This document shows, piece after piece, positions 1 through 7,899 of a stretch of DNA of 62,608 bases. The translations under genes were made by a program, and so were the position numbers. The stretch's first letter is position 1. The number at the start of each line of letters is the position of its first letter. This DNA comes from Erysipelotrichaceae bacterium (lineage in GTDB: Bacteria; Bacillota_I; Bacilli_A; RFN20; CAG-826). The stretch spans positions 197,850 to 260,457 of the forward strand of contig SVBF01000007.1 in NCBI GenBank assembly GCA_015058945.1, read 5' to 3'. The notes below the pieces were generated by a model. It was given only the letters and a program-made list of their open reading frames with translations. It was not told where the DNA came from and searched no databases.

Positions 1-1
1 C

Positions 2-1615
2 TATTGCTTTGAGACGGACCGCTCGATCATTTTGGTCGATGCCGGCGTCCGCTTCCCCGAAGCCACCCTGCCGGGCGTCGATTACGTCATCCCCGACTAT
101 TCCTACCTCAAGAGCAACCGCGCCAAGATCAAGGCGCTCCTCATCACCCACGGACACGAAGACCATATCGGCGGCATCCCTTTCTTGCTCCGCACCATCA
201 GCGTGCCTGTCATCTACGCTCCGCGCCTTGCCGCGGCGCTCATCCGTCATAAGCTCGAGGATTCCCGTTTTAAAGACCCGGTGAAGATCGTCGAATACGA
301 TTCGAACACCGTCGTCCCCATCGAAAACGACTTCCTCGTCTCCTTCTTCCGCGTCACCCACTCCATCCCCGACTCCTTCGGCGTCTGCATCGACACCAAG
401 GAAGGGCGCATCGTCGAGACCGGTGACTTCAAGATCGATTTGACCCCCGTCGGCCCGCATTTCGAAATCGATAAGCTCGCCAAGCTCGGCGCGGAAGGCG
501 TCGATTTGCTCATGGCCGATTCCACCAATGCGGAAATCGAAGGCTACACCCCCTCCGAGACCAATGTCCGCGCCGGCGTCGAGGAAATCTTCGAAAACGC
601 CCCCGGCCGCATCATCGTCTCGACCTTCTCCAGCAACATCAACCGTATCCAGCAGGTCGTTGAGGTGGCGATACGCCATAAACGCAAGATCTGCATCATG
701 GGCCGTTCGATGAAAAACGTCATCGGCATCGCCCGTCAATACGGCTACATCCTCATCGACGATAGCGCCATCATCGAGGAGAACATGCTCCGCAACTACC
801 GCATGAGCGAAATCTGCATCGTCTGCACCGGCAGCCAAGGCGAGTCCATGGCCGCCCTTTCCCGCATCGTCTCCGGCGACAACAAGAACACCACCATTTA
901 TCCCGGCGACACCGTCATCTTCTCGTCCAACCCGATTCCCGGCAACGGCGCCCTCGTCGACCGCTTGGTCAACAACTTGGTCAAAATGGGCGCGGACGTG
1001 AAGCAAAATTCGCTCGCCTTCTCGTTACATTCCTCCGGCCACCCCTCCCGTCAGGAACTCCGCTTGATGCAACGCCTCGTCCAGCCGAAGTACTTCATGC
1101 CGGTCCACGGCGAATACCGCATGCTGAAGCTCCATGGCGACATCGCGATCCAACTCGGACTCAACAAGGACAACGTCTTCATCTGCGATAACGGCGACAC
1201 GCTGCAGCTCTTCAACCACGAAGTCTCGCGTATCGGCCATATCCCCGCCGACGACGTCTATATCGACGGCAATGACCTCGACGGTCTTTCCTCCACCACG
1301 ATGAACGACCGCACCATCCTCAAATCGGACGGCTTGGTGACGATTCTCGTCAACCTCGATAACCGCGGCACGAAGATGATCGCCCCGCCGCAAGTCTATA
1401 CCCGCGGCTTCTCCTCCTCGGAGCAGGCCCACGTCGTCCGCCACTCGCAAATGCGCGTCAACGAGGCCGTCACCGAATGCCTCTCCGCCCATCGCAACGG
1501 CGCCGCCGAAATCCGCGCGGCCATCCGTGGGGCGGTCACCAAATACATCGAACGCCGCACCGGCAGGAAACCCATGCTCATGGTGTTCCTCCTCAACGCT
1601 TCCAGGGATTATTGA
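2..1615 (+). CDS. rnj: Ribonuclease J, 5' end missing
   Basis: Metallo-beta-lactamase/beta-CASP ribonuclease with 5'-3' exo- and endonuclease activity in mRNA decay and rRNA maturation. The reading frame is open to the window edge, so the true start lies upstream; about 537 residues are visible and probably only 15-30 are missing. The zinc-binding motif HGHEDHIGG is near visible residue 50, a second metal motif (ADSTNAE) near 170, the beta-CASP motif SSNP near 310 and the HGEYR motif near 365. The C-terminal domain is complete. The next gene (Maf) starts 3 nt after the stop, so the two are probably co-transcribed. Whether it is RNase J1 or J2 cannot be decided here. Confidence 0.95.
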   Translation, partial: YCFETDRSIILVDAGVRFPEATLPGVDYVIPDYSYLKSNRAKIKALLITHGHEDHIGGIPFLLRTISVPVIYAPRLAAALIRHKLEDSRFKDPVKIVEYDSNTVVPIENDFLVSFFRVTHSIPDSFGVCIDTKEGRIVETGDFKIDLTPVGPHFEIDKLAKLGAEGVDLLMADSTNAEIEGYTPSETNVRAGVEEIFENAPGRIIVSTFSSNINRIQQVVEVAIRHKRKICIMGRSMKNVIGIARQYGYILIDDSAIIEENMLRNYRMSEICIVCTGSQGESMAALSRIVSGDNKNTTIYPGDTVIFSSNPIPGNGALVDRLVNNLVKMGADVKQNSLAFSLHSSGHPSRQELRLMQRLVQPKYFMPVHGEYRMLKLHGDIAIQLGLNKDNVFICDNGDTLQLFNHEVSRIGHIPADDVYIDGNDLDGLSSTTMNDRTILKSDGLVTILVNLDNRGTKMIAPPQVYTRGFSSSEQAHVVRHSQMRVNEAVTECLSAHRNGAAEIRAAIRGAVTKYIERRTGRKPMLMVFLLNASRDY

Positions 1616-1618
1616 TCT

Positions 1619-2167
1619 ATGTTCATCCTCGCCTCGGGCTCGCCGCGCCGCAAAGAGCTCCTCTCCAAATTGGTCGACCCCTTTGAGATCGTCGTCCCCG
1701 ACGTGGACGAATCGATTTTGCATTTGCCCCCGAAGGACCTTCCCGCCGAGGAAAGCCGTATGAAGGCCTATGCCGTTTCCTCGCGTTATCCCAACGCGGA
1801 AATCCTCGCCTGCGACACGATCGTCATCCTTCATGGCGAAGCCTTGGGCAAGCCTAAGGACAAAGAAGACGCTAAGCGCATGCTCCGCGCCCAATCCGGC
1901 CAAAAGGAAATCGTTCTCTCCGGCTATACCTATATCGGCAAAGGCAGAGAGATCACCCGCTCCGTCGCGACCGAAGTCTATTTCAATGAGCTAAGCGACG
2001 AACTCATCGAGCGCTACCTCGAAGAAAAACGCCCCTTCGACAAAGCGGGGGCGTATGGGATTCAGGATGGTTATCCGTTGATCAAGGAGATCATCGGAAG
2101 CTACGACAACGTGATGGGCCTTCCTACGGAAGACATCGCCTTCCACGTCATTCGCCCGGGAAGATAG
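1619..2167 (+). CDS. maf: Maf family nucleoside triphosphate pyrophosphatase
   Basis: House-cleaning enzyme that hydrolyses non-canonical or methylated NTPs to NMP and PPi; B. subtilis Maf is also linked to septum control. The N-terminus has the family signature LASGSPRRKELL (residues 4-15), followed by the catalytic region CDTIV near residue 64 and the KPKDKEDA motif near 80. At 182 residues it has the usual length. It follows the RNase J gene by 3 nt. Its last 20 bases overlap the 3' end of the convergent EIIB-like gene. Confidence 0.93.
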   Translation: MFILASGSPRRKELLSKLVDPFEIVVPDVDESILHLPPKDLPAEESRMKAYAVSSRYPNAEILACDTIVILHGEALGKPKDKEDAKRMLRAQSGQKEIVLSGYTYIGKGREITRSVATEVYFNELSDELIERYLEEKRPFDKAGAYGIQDGYPLIKEIIGSYDNVMGLPTEDIAFHVIRPGR

Positions 2168-2534
2168 CCTTATTGACCTTCTCGGCGTCTCCCTTGATGA
2201 CCAGGGTGAGCTTGTCCGACATCATGATGAAGCCGTCGACGCCGGCTTCTTTTAATTTCTCTTTGTCGACCTTCGCGTAATCGACGAGTTGCAGGACGAT
2301 GCGGGAACGGACCAACGAATGGGAGACGATGTTCTCTTGCCCGCCTAACGCGGTGATGTAGGAAGAGGCGTCGATGACCCGTTTCGGAGCCTTGCCGCCC
2401 TTCTTTTTCCGCCGGAGGATGAGAAGAAGCGCGAAGGCGACGATAAGCAGGATCACCGCCGCGAGGGCGAGGGAGAGCCAGAGGGCGTTTTCTCTTAGAA
2501 AATCATTGAATTCTTTTACGCTAAGGACGTACAT
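2148..2534 (-). CDS. Membrane-anchored glucose-family EIIB-like protein lacking the phosphorylation cysteine
   Basis: 128 residues. Residues about 15-40 form one hydrophobic membrane segment followed by a basic stretch (RRKKKGGKAPKR), which suggests the rest is cytoplasmic. Residues about 55-125 look like a PTS EIIB domain of the glucose type: ALGGQENIVS aligns with the family's ALGG-x-ENI, and a KVD-EKLKEAGV-G stretch follows. In active EIIB proteins the next strand carries the phosphorylated cysteine in the pattern C-x-T-R-L-R; here it reads LVRSRI, with no cysteine anywhere in the protein. It therefore cannot act as a normal phosphocarrier, and a sensing or scaffolding role is inferred only from this. 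A -10 hexamer ends 8 nt before the ATG, so the mRNA is probably leaderless. Confidence 0.7.
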   Translation of the reverse strand: MYVLSVKEFNDFLRENALWLSLALAAVILLIVAFALLLILRRKKKGGKAPKRVIDASSYITALGGQENIVSHSLVRSRIVLQLVDYAKVDKEKLKEAGVDGFIMMSDKLTLVIKGDAEKVNKAIFPGE

Positions 2535-2561
2535 ACGCGGTTATAATACTCTCAAATAGAG
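2535..2561. promoter_or_regulatory. Divergent promoter with one shared -10 element
   Basis: The sequence TATAATA (2542-2548) reads TATAAT on the plus strand and TATTAT on the minus strand. The minus-strand hexamer is 8 nt from the ATG of the EIIB-like gene (leaderless). The plus-strand hexamer is followed by an AGAGG ribosome-binding site (about 2557-2561) before the CYTH gene. No strong -35 is seen on either side. Confidence 0.6.
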
Positions 2562-2571
2562 GATTCATAAA

Positions 2572-3144
2572 ATGTCAAACGCCATCGAAATCGAAGCCAA
2601 GGCCCTCGTGTCGGCCGATGATTATCGCAAGCTCATCAAGCTTTTCCCTTCTTCCCCCCGCTACACGCAGACCAACTACTACATCGATTCAGATAACCTC
2701 ATCCTCGCCGCCAGTGGCATTGCTTTGCGCATTCGCGAAAAGGCCGGCGCCTTTGAACTCACGCTCAAGACCCCGCTTAGCCAGGGCTTGCTCGAGAAAA
2801 GCGTCGCCATCTCGATGAACGAATTCTGCGCTTTGCGCGACTTCCACGAGTTCCCGAAGTGCGATTTGCTCCGCTTCCTGACGATGCTCGATTTCGACGT
2901 GGACGAGCTCAAGATCCTCACCTCGCTTTCGACCGAGCGCGTCGACGTCGAATACGAAGGCGGCCTCCTCTCCATCGACCGCAACGCCTATTCCGGCAAG
3001 GTCGATTACGAAGTCGAATTCGAGTTCAACAACATGGAGGGCGCGAAACGCATCTTGGGCGAGTTGCTCAAAAATAACGGCATCGAGTTCTCCTTCTCTA
3101 ACGTCTCTAAGACCCGCCGTGCGATGAGCGCGATCGGAAAATAA
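2572..3144 (+). CDS. CYTH domain protein (triphosphate tunnel metalloenzyme)
   Basis: CYTH proteins bind triphosphates in a beta-barrel tunnel and hydrolyse inorganic triphosphate, thiamine triphosphate or similar substrates. The N-terminal ExExK signature appears as EIEAK (residues 6-10). Further charged strand motifs follow: ALRIREK near 57, LTLKTP near 67 and DYEVEFEF near 144. It resembles the YjbK type of Firmicutes. Length (190 residues) fits a stand-alone CYTH domain. It is preceded by an AGAGG site and followed by a bidirectional terminator. The exact substrate cannot be read from the sequence. Confidence 0.88.
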   Translation: MSNAIEIEAKALVSADDYRKLIKLFPSSPRYTQTNYYIDSDNLILAASGIALRIREKAGAFELTLKTPLSQGLLEKSVAISMNEFCALRDFHEFPKCDLLRFLTMLDFDVDELKILTSLSTERVDVEYEGGLLSIDRNAYSGKVDYEVEFEFNNMEGAKRILGELLKNNGIEFSFSNVSKTRRAMSAIGK

Positions 3145-3160
3145 GCCGCAATTTGCAAAG

Positions 3161-3187
3161 AAAAATGCGCGATTCGCGCATTTTTTA
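3161..3187. terminator. Bidirectional intrinsic terminator
   Basis: Perfect inverted repeat AAAAATGCGCG-att-CGCGCATTTTT flanked by A and T runs. It serves the CYTH gene on the plus strand and spx on the minus strand, and overlaps the spx stop codon. Confidence 0.85.
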
Positions 3188-3604
3188 TTCGTTTCTTGTA
3201 TCGCAGGAATCGAACTTGGGGCATTCCTGACACGCTAGTGTGGCCAGCCGTTTCGCCCTAGGGATAAAGGTGCGGATCTCCTCGGAGTTATAACCGACTT
3301 GGAGGCGATGGTCGTCGATGATGATGGGACGTTTGAGGACCGAGGGGTTCTTCAAGACGAAGTCGATCAGTTCCGAGACGGTGAGGTCATCGAAGTCGAC
3401 GTTGGAGTCCTGGAAGACCTTGGAACGGCGGGAGATGATGTCGTCGGTCCCGTTCTCACTTTTGGTGATGGCTTCCTTGACGTCTTCCGCGGTGAGCGAG
3501 GGCGAAAAGATGTTCACCGCCTCATAGGGGATGGCGTTCTCGTCGAACCACTTCCGCACTTTGCGGCAGCTCGCGCAACTTGGTGACACCAAAATCTTTA
3601 TCAT
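3185..3604 (-). CDS. spx: Spx/ArsC family transcriptional regulator with C-terminal cysteine cluster
   Basis: Spx is a thiol-sensing regulator that binds the RNA polymerase alpha subunit C-terminal domain and reprogrammes transcription under disulfide stress. The redox switch CxxC is present as CASC (residues 11-14), and family motifs GTDDIISRRS and RPIIIDDHRLQVGYN are clear. The start chosen (3604) gives MIKILVSPSC; a longer frame exists but a -10 TAAAAT lies only 7 nt before this ATG, so the longer start would lie within or upstream of the promoter. Length is 139 residues against about 131 in B. subtilis. The extra tail contains three cysteines (CQEC and DSC) that ordinary Spx lacks. Confidence 0.9.
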   Translation of the reverse strand: MIKILVSPSCASCRKVRKWFDENAIPYEAVNIFSPSLTAEDVKEAITKSENGTDDIISRRSKVFQDSNVDFDDLTVSELIDFVLKNPSVLKRPIIIDDHRLQVGYNSEEIRTFIPRAKRLATLACQECPKFDSCDTRNE

Positions 3605-3617
3605 GGCAATAATTTTA
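3605..3617 (-). promoter_or_regulatory. Leaderless-type promoter of spx
   Basis: TAAAAT at 3617-3612 on the minus strand, 7 nt before the ATG, with no ribosome-binding site between. Transcription should begin at or within a base or two of the start codon. Confidence 0.55.
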
Positions 3618-3637
3618 CACATCATGCCCGCGTTGTC

Positions 3638-3674
3638 TAAGGAAGTTTGCTTCCTTATGGCTCAGTGTTATGAT
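3638..3674 (+). promoter_or_regulatory. trpS promoter with 8-bp-arm palindrome over the -35
   Basis: TTGCTT (3647-3652), 16 nt spacer, TATGAT (3669-3674). The -35 lies inside a perfect inverted repeat TAAGGAAG-TTTG-CTTCCTTA (3638-3657), a possible operator. A closely related repeat sits in the ferredoxin promoter at 39243-39259. No T-box leader is present. Confidence 0.5.
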
Positions 3675-3697
3675 TTAGCGCGAAAAGGAGACAGAAC

Positions 3698-4693
3698 ATG
3701 GCACGTATTCTCTCTGGCATCAAGCCCACGGGCAACCTGACCCTCGGCAATTACATCGGCGCTTTAAAACACTTCAAGGATTTTCAGGATTCCGGCGAGG
3801 TCTTTATCTTCATCGCGGACCTTCACGCCCTCACCTTGCCGATCGACCCGGAGTTCCTCCGCTCCAACACCCGCGACCTCGCGGCGTTCTATCTCGCCTC
3901 CGGACTCGACCCGAAGAAGGCGACCATTTTCACCCAGTCTTCCGTCTCCGAGCACGCGGAGCTTAACGCGATCCTCCAGAACTACCTCTACATGGGCGAA
4001 CTTTCCCGCATGACCCAGTTCAAGGAAAAGTCCCAGCACATGAAGGATTCGGCGATCGGTCTTGGATTATTCGCCTATCCCGTCCTCATGGCCGCGGACA
4101 TCGTCCTCTATGACGCGGACATCGTCCCCGTCGGCGAAGACCAAGTGCAGCACGTCGAAATCACCCGCGACCTCGTGCACCGCATGAATCAGCGTTATGG
4201 CGAAGGCACCCTTGTCTTGCCGAACTACAAGATCAACAAAGTCGGCGCCCGCATCATGTCCCTCTCCAACCCGGAAGTGAAGATGTCCAAATCCGACCCC
4301 AAAGGCGACATCTTCCTCCACGACCCCATGCCGGTCGTGCGCAAAAAGATCATGTCCGCCGTCACCGACATGGGCAACGAAGTGCGTTACGACAAAGAGA
4401 ACAAGCCAGGCATCTCCAACCTCCTCACCATCTACGCCTCGTTAAAGGAAATCTCCATCGAGGAGGCCGAAGCTCATTTCGTCGGTTACCGCTATGGCGA
4501 TTTCAAGCGCGAAGTCGCCGACGCCGTCGTCGCCGAACTCGAACCGTTCCAGCAGCGTTACCAAGCCATCATCGACTCGAAGGAATACCTCGAAGTCCTC
4601 CGCGAAGGCGCGAAAAAGGCGAAAGCCATCGCCGCGAAAACCCTTAAGCGCGTCCAAAAGGCCGTGGGATTGCTCGACATCTACAATGACTAA
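3698..4693 (+). CDS. trpS: Tryptophanyl-tRNA synthetase
   Basis: Class I aminoacyl-tRNA synthetase that charges tRNA-Trp in the cytoplasm. The N-terminal SGIKPTGNLTLGNYIGAL contains the HIGH-like motif (TLGN) and the second signature KMSKSD is near residue 195. Length is 331 residues, typical of bacterial TrpRS. An AAAAGGAGA ribosome-binding site precedes the ATG. The last 8 bases overlap the start of the following HAD gene (ATGACTAA), which indicates translational coupling. Confidence 0.97.
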   Translation: MARILSGIKPTGNLTLGNYIGALKHFKDFQDSGEVFIFIADLHALTLPIDPEFLRSNTRDLAAFYLASGLDPKKATIFTQSSVSEHAELNAILQNYLYMGELSRMTQFKEKSQHMKDSAIGLGLFAYPVLMAADIVLYDADIVPVGEDQVQHVEITRDLVHRMNQRYGEGTLVLPNYKINKVGARIMSLSNPEVKMSKSDPKGDIFLHDPMPVVRKKIMSAVTDMGNEVRYDKENKPGISNLLTIYASLKEISIEEAEAHFVGYRYGDFKREVADAVVAELEPFQQRYQAIIDSKEYLEVLREGAKKAKAIAAKTLKRVQKAVGLLDIYND

Positions 4694-5492
4694 ACCCCTA
4701 ATCGTCGTGGATCTGGATGGCACCCTTCTTGATGAGAAGGGTTCTTATTCCGCGCGAACCAGGGATTTCTTCCGCAAACTAAACGAGGAAGGCTATCCCG
4801 TCATCCTCGCCTCCGGCCGCCCCTACCGCGCGATGAAGCGCATCTATGAGGACCTACGCTGCCACGCTCCGGTCATTTCCTATAACGGCGCCTACGTCTT
4901 CCACCCCCTCGACCCTTCCTTTCCCGTCTTCGAGGCATCGTTCGACGCGAAGACGATCAATCGTATCTACGACAAAACGAAGGGATACGTGAATTCGTTT
5001 ATGGCGGAATCCCGCGAGATTATCTTCATCGACCATGAAGACCAAAACCTGGCTCGTTATTTCCCCTATTACGACATGGAAATCCGCGTCGGACCCTTAT
5101 CGAGCACCGTGACCGAGGCGACTTTCACCTGCCTCTTCCGCTGCGACCCCAAGGACTTGGGACGCCTAAAAGAAGATTGCGATTCCATCGATGGGATCGC
5201 CTGGCGCGCCTGGCATAACTCCTATTATTCCGAGCTCTATATCCCTAACGCCCATAAAGGCGCCGCCCTGGCGTATCTTTTACGCGTCATGGGTCGCGAC
5301 AAAGCGGACGTGTACGCCTTCGGCGATTCGGAGAACGACATCCCGATGCTTTTGGAGGCGGGTCATCCCTTTGCGATGACCAATAACCGCACCCCCGAGC
5401 TCATGTCCTCCTTCCCCTTAACGAAAAAACCCGTCGATGAGGACGGGGTCATGATGACGTTGCTTGAGGAACTGCCCTCACTTCACTTTTAG
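4686..5492 (+). CDS. Cof-type HAD-superfamily phosphatase
   Basis: Haloacid dehalogenase hydrolase of the Cof/YidA (class IIB cap) type, which dephosphorylates small phosphorylated metabolites. Motif I is DLDGTLLDE (residues 9-17), the motif II region is LASGRPYRAMK, and motif IV is FGDSENDIPML near residue 214. The start at 4686 overlaps trpS by 8 nt; in-frame upstream codons are inside trpS and are not used. Length is 268 residues. The 3' end overlaps the convergent AlkD-like gene by 15 nt. The substrate is unknown. Confidence 0.9.
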   Translation: MTKPLIVVDLDGTLLDEKGSYSARTRDFFRKLNEEGYPVILASGRPYRAMKRIYEDLRCHAPVISYNGAYVFHPLDPSFPVFEASFDAKTINRIYDKTKGYVNSFMAESREIIFIDHEDQNLARYFPYYDMEIRVGPLSSTVTEATFTCLFRCDPKDLGRLKEDCDSIDGIAWRAWHNSYYSELYIPNAHKGAALAYLLRVMGRDKADVYAFGDSENDIPMLLEAGHPFAMTNNRTPELMSSFPLTKKPVDEDGVMMTLLEELPSLHF

Positions 5493-6155
5493 CGTCCTTA
5501 GGAATAATTTATGGTCGTCGCTCACGCGATAGGATTCGACGGCTTTTTGTATCGCCTTGTTATGGATCGAAGCGGAGAACCACCGCTCCTCGATAACGCG
5601 AACGAAGGGATCATAATTCTTCGCTAGGCCGGTCGCGAGATACCACGCGACCATCATCTCGACGTAATAATCCGTCAAACGAATCTCGCGGACTTTCCGA
5701 AGATGCTCTTCCTTGAAATCGTCGCCAAGATAATAGTTCATCAGACATTTCACCGCGTAACGGACCCGGTAGACCTCGTCGCTTTTTAGCCACGAATAAA
5801 CCATAGGCAAAAGCTCTTCCTTATGTTTGTTTAGGTGCTTGTTGCAGATTGTGTCGCAAACGGACCAATTCGTCACATAGGGCAAAAAGGCATCGACGGA
5901 AGCGATAAATTCGTCGAAGTCCTTGATGTTATTTAGGCAGAAGGCATGGAGGATATTCTCTTCGTGATAACGATGCGGGAGCTCGCGCAGGAACTCCTCC
6001 CTCTGCCTTGCGTTAAGCTCTTTCGCGTATTTCTTCATGACCGGCAATCGGACGCCGAGGAAAGAACCCTCGTCGATGCCGGGGATCAAAGGCAATGTGA
6101 AAGCGCGGTACTTCGGGTCGGCGGAGTCGATTAGAAATGTTTGGATTTCGGTCAT
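5478..6155 (-). CDS. DNA alkylation repair protein, AlkD-like
   Basis: HEAT-like-repeat DNA glycosylase family that removes N3- and N7-alkylated purines without base flipping. The 225-residue protein is almost all helical; the segment TNWSVCDTIC matches the NW-xxx-D active-site region of AlkD. The start at 6155 gives MTEIQTFLID; the longer frame upstream runs into the phosphoglucomutase gene. It lies 10 nt downstream of that gene and is probably co-transcribed with it. Some members of this family lack glycosylase activity, so the function is probable rather than certain. Confidence 0.85.
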   Translation of the reverse strand: MTEIQTFLIDSADPKYRAFTLPLIPGIDEGSFLGVRLPVMKKYAKELNARQREEFLRELPHRYHEENILHAFCLNNIKDFDEFIASVDAFLPYVTNWSVCDTICNKHLNKHKEELLPMVYSWLKSDEVYRVRYAVKCLMNYYLGDDFKEEHLRKVREIRLTDYYVEMMVAWYLATGLAKNYDPFVRVIEERWFSASIHNKAIQKAVESYRVSDDHKLFLRTLKVK

Positions 6156-6165
6156 CGAATGGGGG

Positions 6166-7878
6166 TTATTTGATGCCGCACTGACGGAGCAAGTCGTTAT
6201 AGATGTTCTCCGCCTTCTCGTCCAAGCCATCCTTCGAGGGGGAGACCACCTCGATATAGAACTTGACTTTGGGTTCGGTACCGGAGGGACGGACGCAGAT
6301 GGTCGAGCCGTCCGAGAGGAAGAATTTGAGAACGTCCGAGGCGGGCAAACCGACGATCTCTTCCTTACGCCCATCGGCATAGGTATGCACGTCGGTGAGG
6401 TAATCGGCGAGTGAAGCGACGGGGATGCCGACGAATTCCTTGCAAGGCGATTCGCGTAACCCACCCATGAGGCGGCGCATGGTCGCGCTGCCTTCCATGC
6501 CTTCGAAATAGATATCCTTCAAGACGGCGTGATGGTAGCCGAAGCGCTGCTGGAGCGCGTCGAACATCTCGCCGAGGTCATGGCCGCGAAGATGATGGAA
6601 CAAGGCCATCTCGGTATAGAGCAAGATCGCCTGGATGCCATCCTTGTCACGGACGAAATCGGCGGCGAGGCAGCCATAGGATTCCTCATAGCCAAAGACG
6701 AAGGTCGGCCTTTCGCCCTGATCCTCATAGTAACCGATGCGGTTGCCGATGAACTTGAAACCGGTGAGGAAGGATTCGGTCTTCACGCCATAACTCTCGG
6801 CGACCTTGCGGCCTAAGGAAGAGGTCACGATGGTGTCATACATGACGGGATTTTCAGGCAAAACCCCCATCTTTTTCTTTTCGCCGAGGATATAGTCGAT
6901 GAGCAAAGCGCCGGATTCGTTGCCGGTGAGACGGCGGAATTCCCCGTCTTTTGCGCGGTAGGCCAAACCGCAGCGGTCACCGTCGGGGTCGGTCATGACG
7001 ACGAGGTCGGCGTCATAACGTCTCGCGTATTCTAAGGGTAAATCCCAAGCGGAGGCGACTTCCGGGTTCGGCGATTTGGTCGCGCCGAAATTCGGGTCAT
7101 GAACGCATTGTTCCGCGACGGGGATGATCTCATAGCCGAGGGAGGTGAAGACCGCCATCGCGCCTTCATAGGAGGCGCCGTGCTGCGGCGAATAGACGAC
7201 CTTGAAGCCCTTCTTGTCGAGTTCGGGATGGACCTGAACCTTCTTGACGAGGGCATGGTATTTCTCATCGATGGAGGCGGGTAGGGTGATGACTTTCCCT
7301 TTCTTTTTCGCTTCGGGGACTTCGTAGGAAAGTTCGTCCGGCAGCCCGGAAAGGATTTCGAGCAAGCCGTCGACGAGGCTCGGGACGAACTGGCAGCCCT
7401 TCTCGTCGTAGATCTTGTAGCCGTTGTTGTTCTTAGGGTTATGGGAGGCGGTGATCATGATGCCGCCGCAGCACTTCTTCTCGCGCACGGCGAAGGAGAG
7501 TTCCGGGGTGGAACGCAGGTCATCGAAGATATAGACCTTGAAGCCCATACGGGAAAGGATGTCGGCGGATTGGAGGGTGAAGTCGCGGGAATGGAAACGG
7601 TTGTCGTGGCTGATGACGACGCCGCGGGAAAGGCCATCCGCGGGGAAAGCCTTCTGCAAATATAGGCCGAAACCGACCGTCACGCGGCCGATCGTGTGCT
7701 CGTTGATGCGATTGGTGCCCGGCCCGAGCACGCCGCGCATGCCACCGGTGCCGAATTCCGCGTTCTTGAAAAAGGCGTCGCTAAGCTCTTCCTCGTTCAT
7801 CCCGCGAAGGAGCGCTTTATCTTCCTCGCTCACGCGCGGTGAGGCGAGCCAACGTTCGTAATTGCTTTTCACATCCAT
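6166..7878 (-). CDS. pgcA: Phospho-sugar mutase (phosphoglucomutase/phosphomannomutase, PgcA type)
   Basis: Interconverts glucose-1-phosphate and glucose-6-phosphate (possibly mannose phosphates), supplying UDP-glucose for glycolipids. The catalytic serine is in TASHNPKNN near residue 144, the Mg-binding loop DPDGDR near 296, the sugar-binding loop GYEESYG near 400 and the phosphate loop RPSGTEPK near 540. At 570 residues it belongs to the long form typical of Firmicutes PgcA. An AGGAAG site precedes the ATG. It could feed the glycosyltransferase at 55699-56874. Confidence 0.94.
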   Translation of the reverse strand: MDVKSNYERWLASPRVSEEDKALLRGMNEEELSDAFFKNAEFGTGGMRGVLGPGTNRINEHTIGRVTVGFGLYLQKAFPADGLSRGVVISHDNRFHSRDFTLQSADILSRMGFKVYIFDDLRSTPELSFAVREKKCCGGIMITASHNPKNNNGYKIYDEKGCQFVPSLVDGLLEILSGLPDELSYEVPEAKKKGKVITLPASIDEKYHALVKKVQVHPELDKKGFKVVYSPQHGASYEGAMAVFTSLGYEIIPVAEQCVHDPNFGATKSPNPEVASAWDLPLEYARRYDADLVVMTDPDGDRCGLAYRAKDGEFRRLTGNESGALLIDYILGEKKKMGVLPENPVMYDTIVTSSLGRKVAESYGVKTESFLTGFKFIGNRIGYYEDQGERPTFVFGYEESYGCLAADFVRDKDGIQAILLYTEMALFHHLRGHDLGEMFDALQQRFGYHHAVLKDIYFEGMEGSATMRRLMGGLRESPCKEFVGIPVASLADYLTDVHTYADGRKEEIVGLPASDVLKFFLSDGSTICVRPSGTEPKVKFYIEVVSPSKDGLDEKAENIYNDLLRQCGIK

Positions 7879-7899
7879 ACTTTCTTCCTCGACTTTCCC

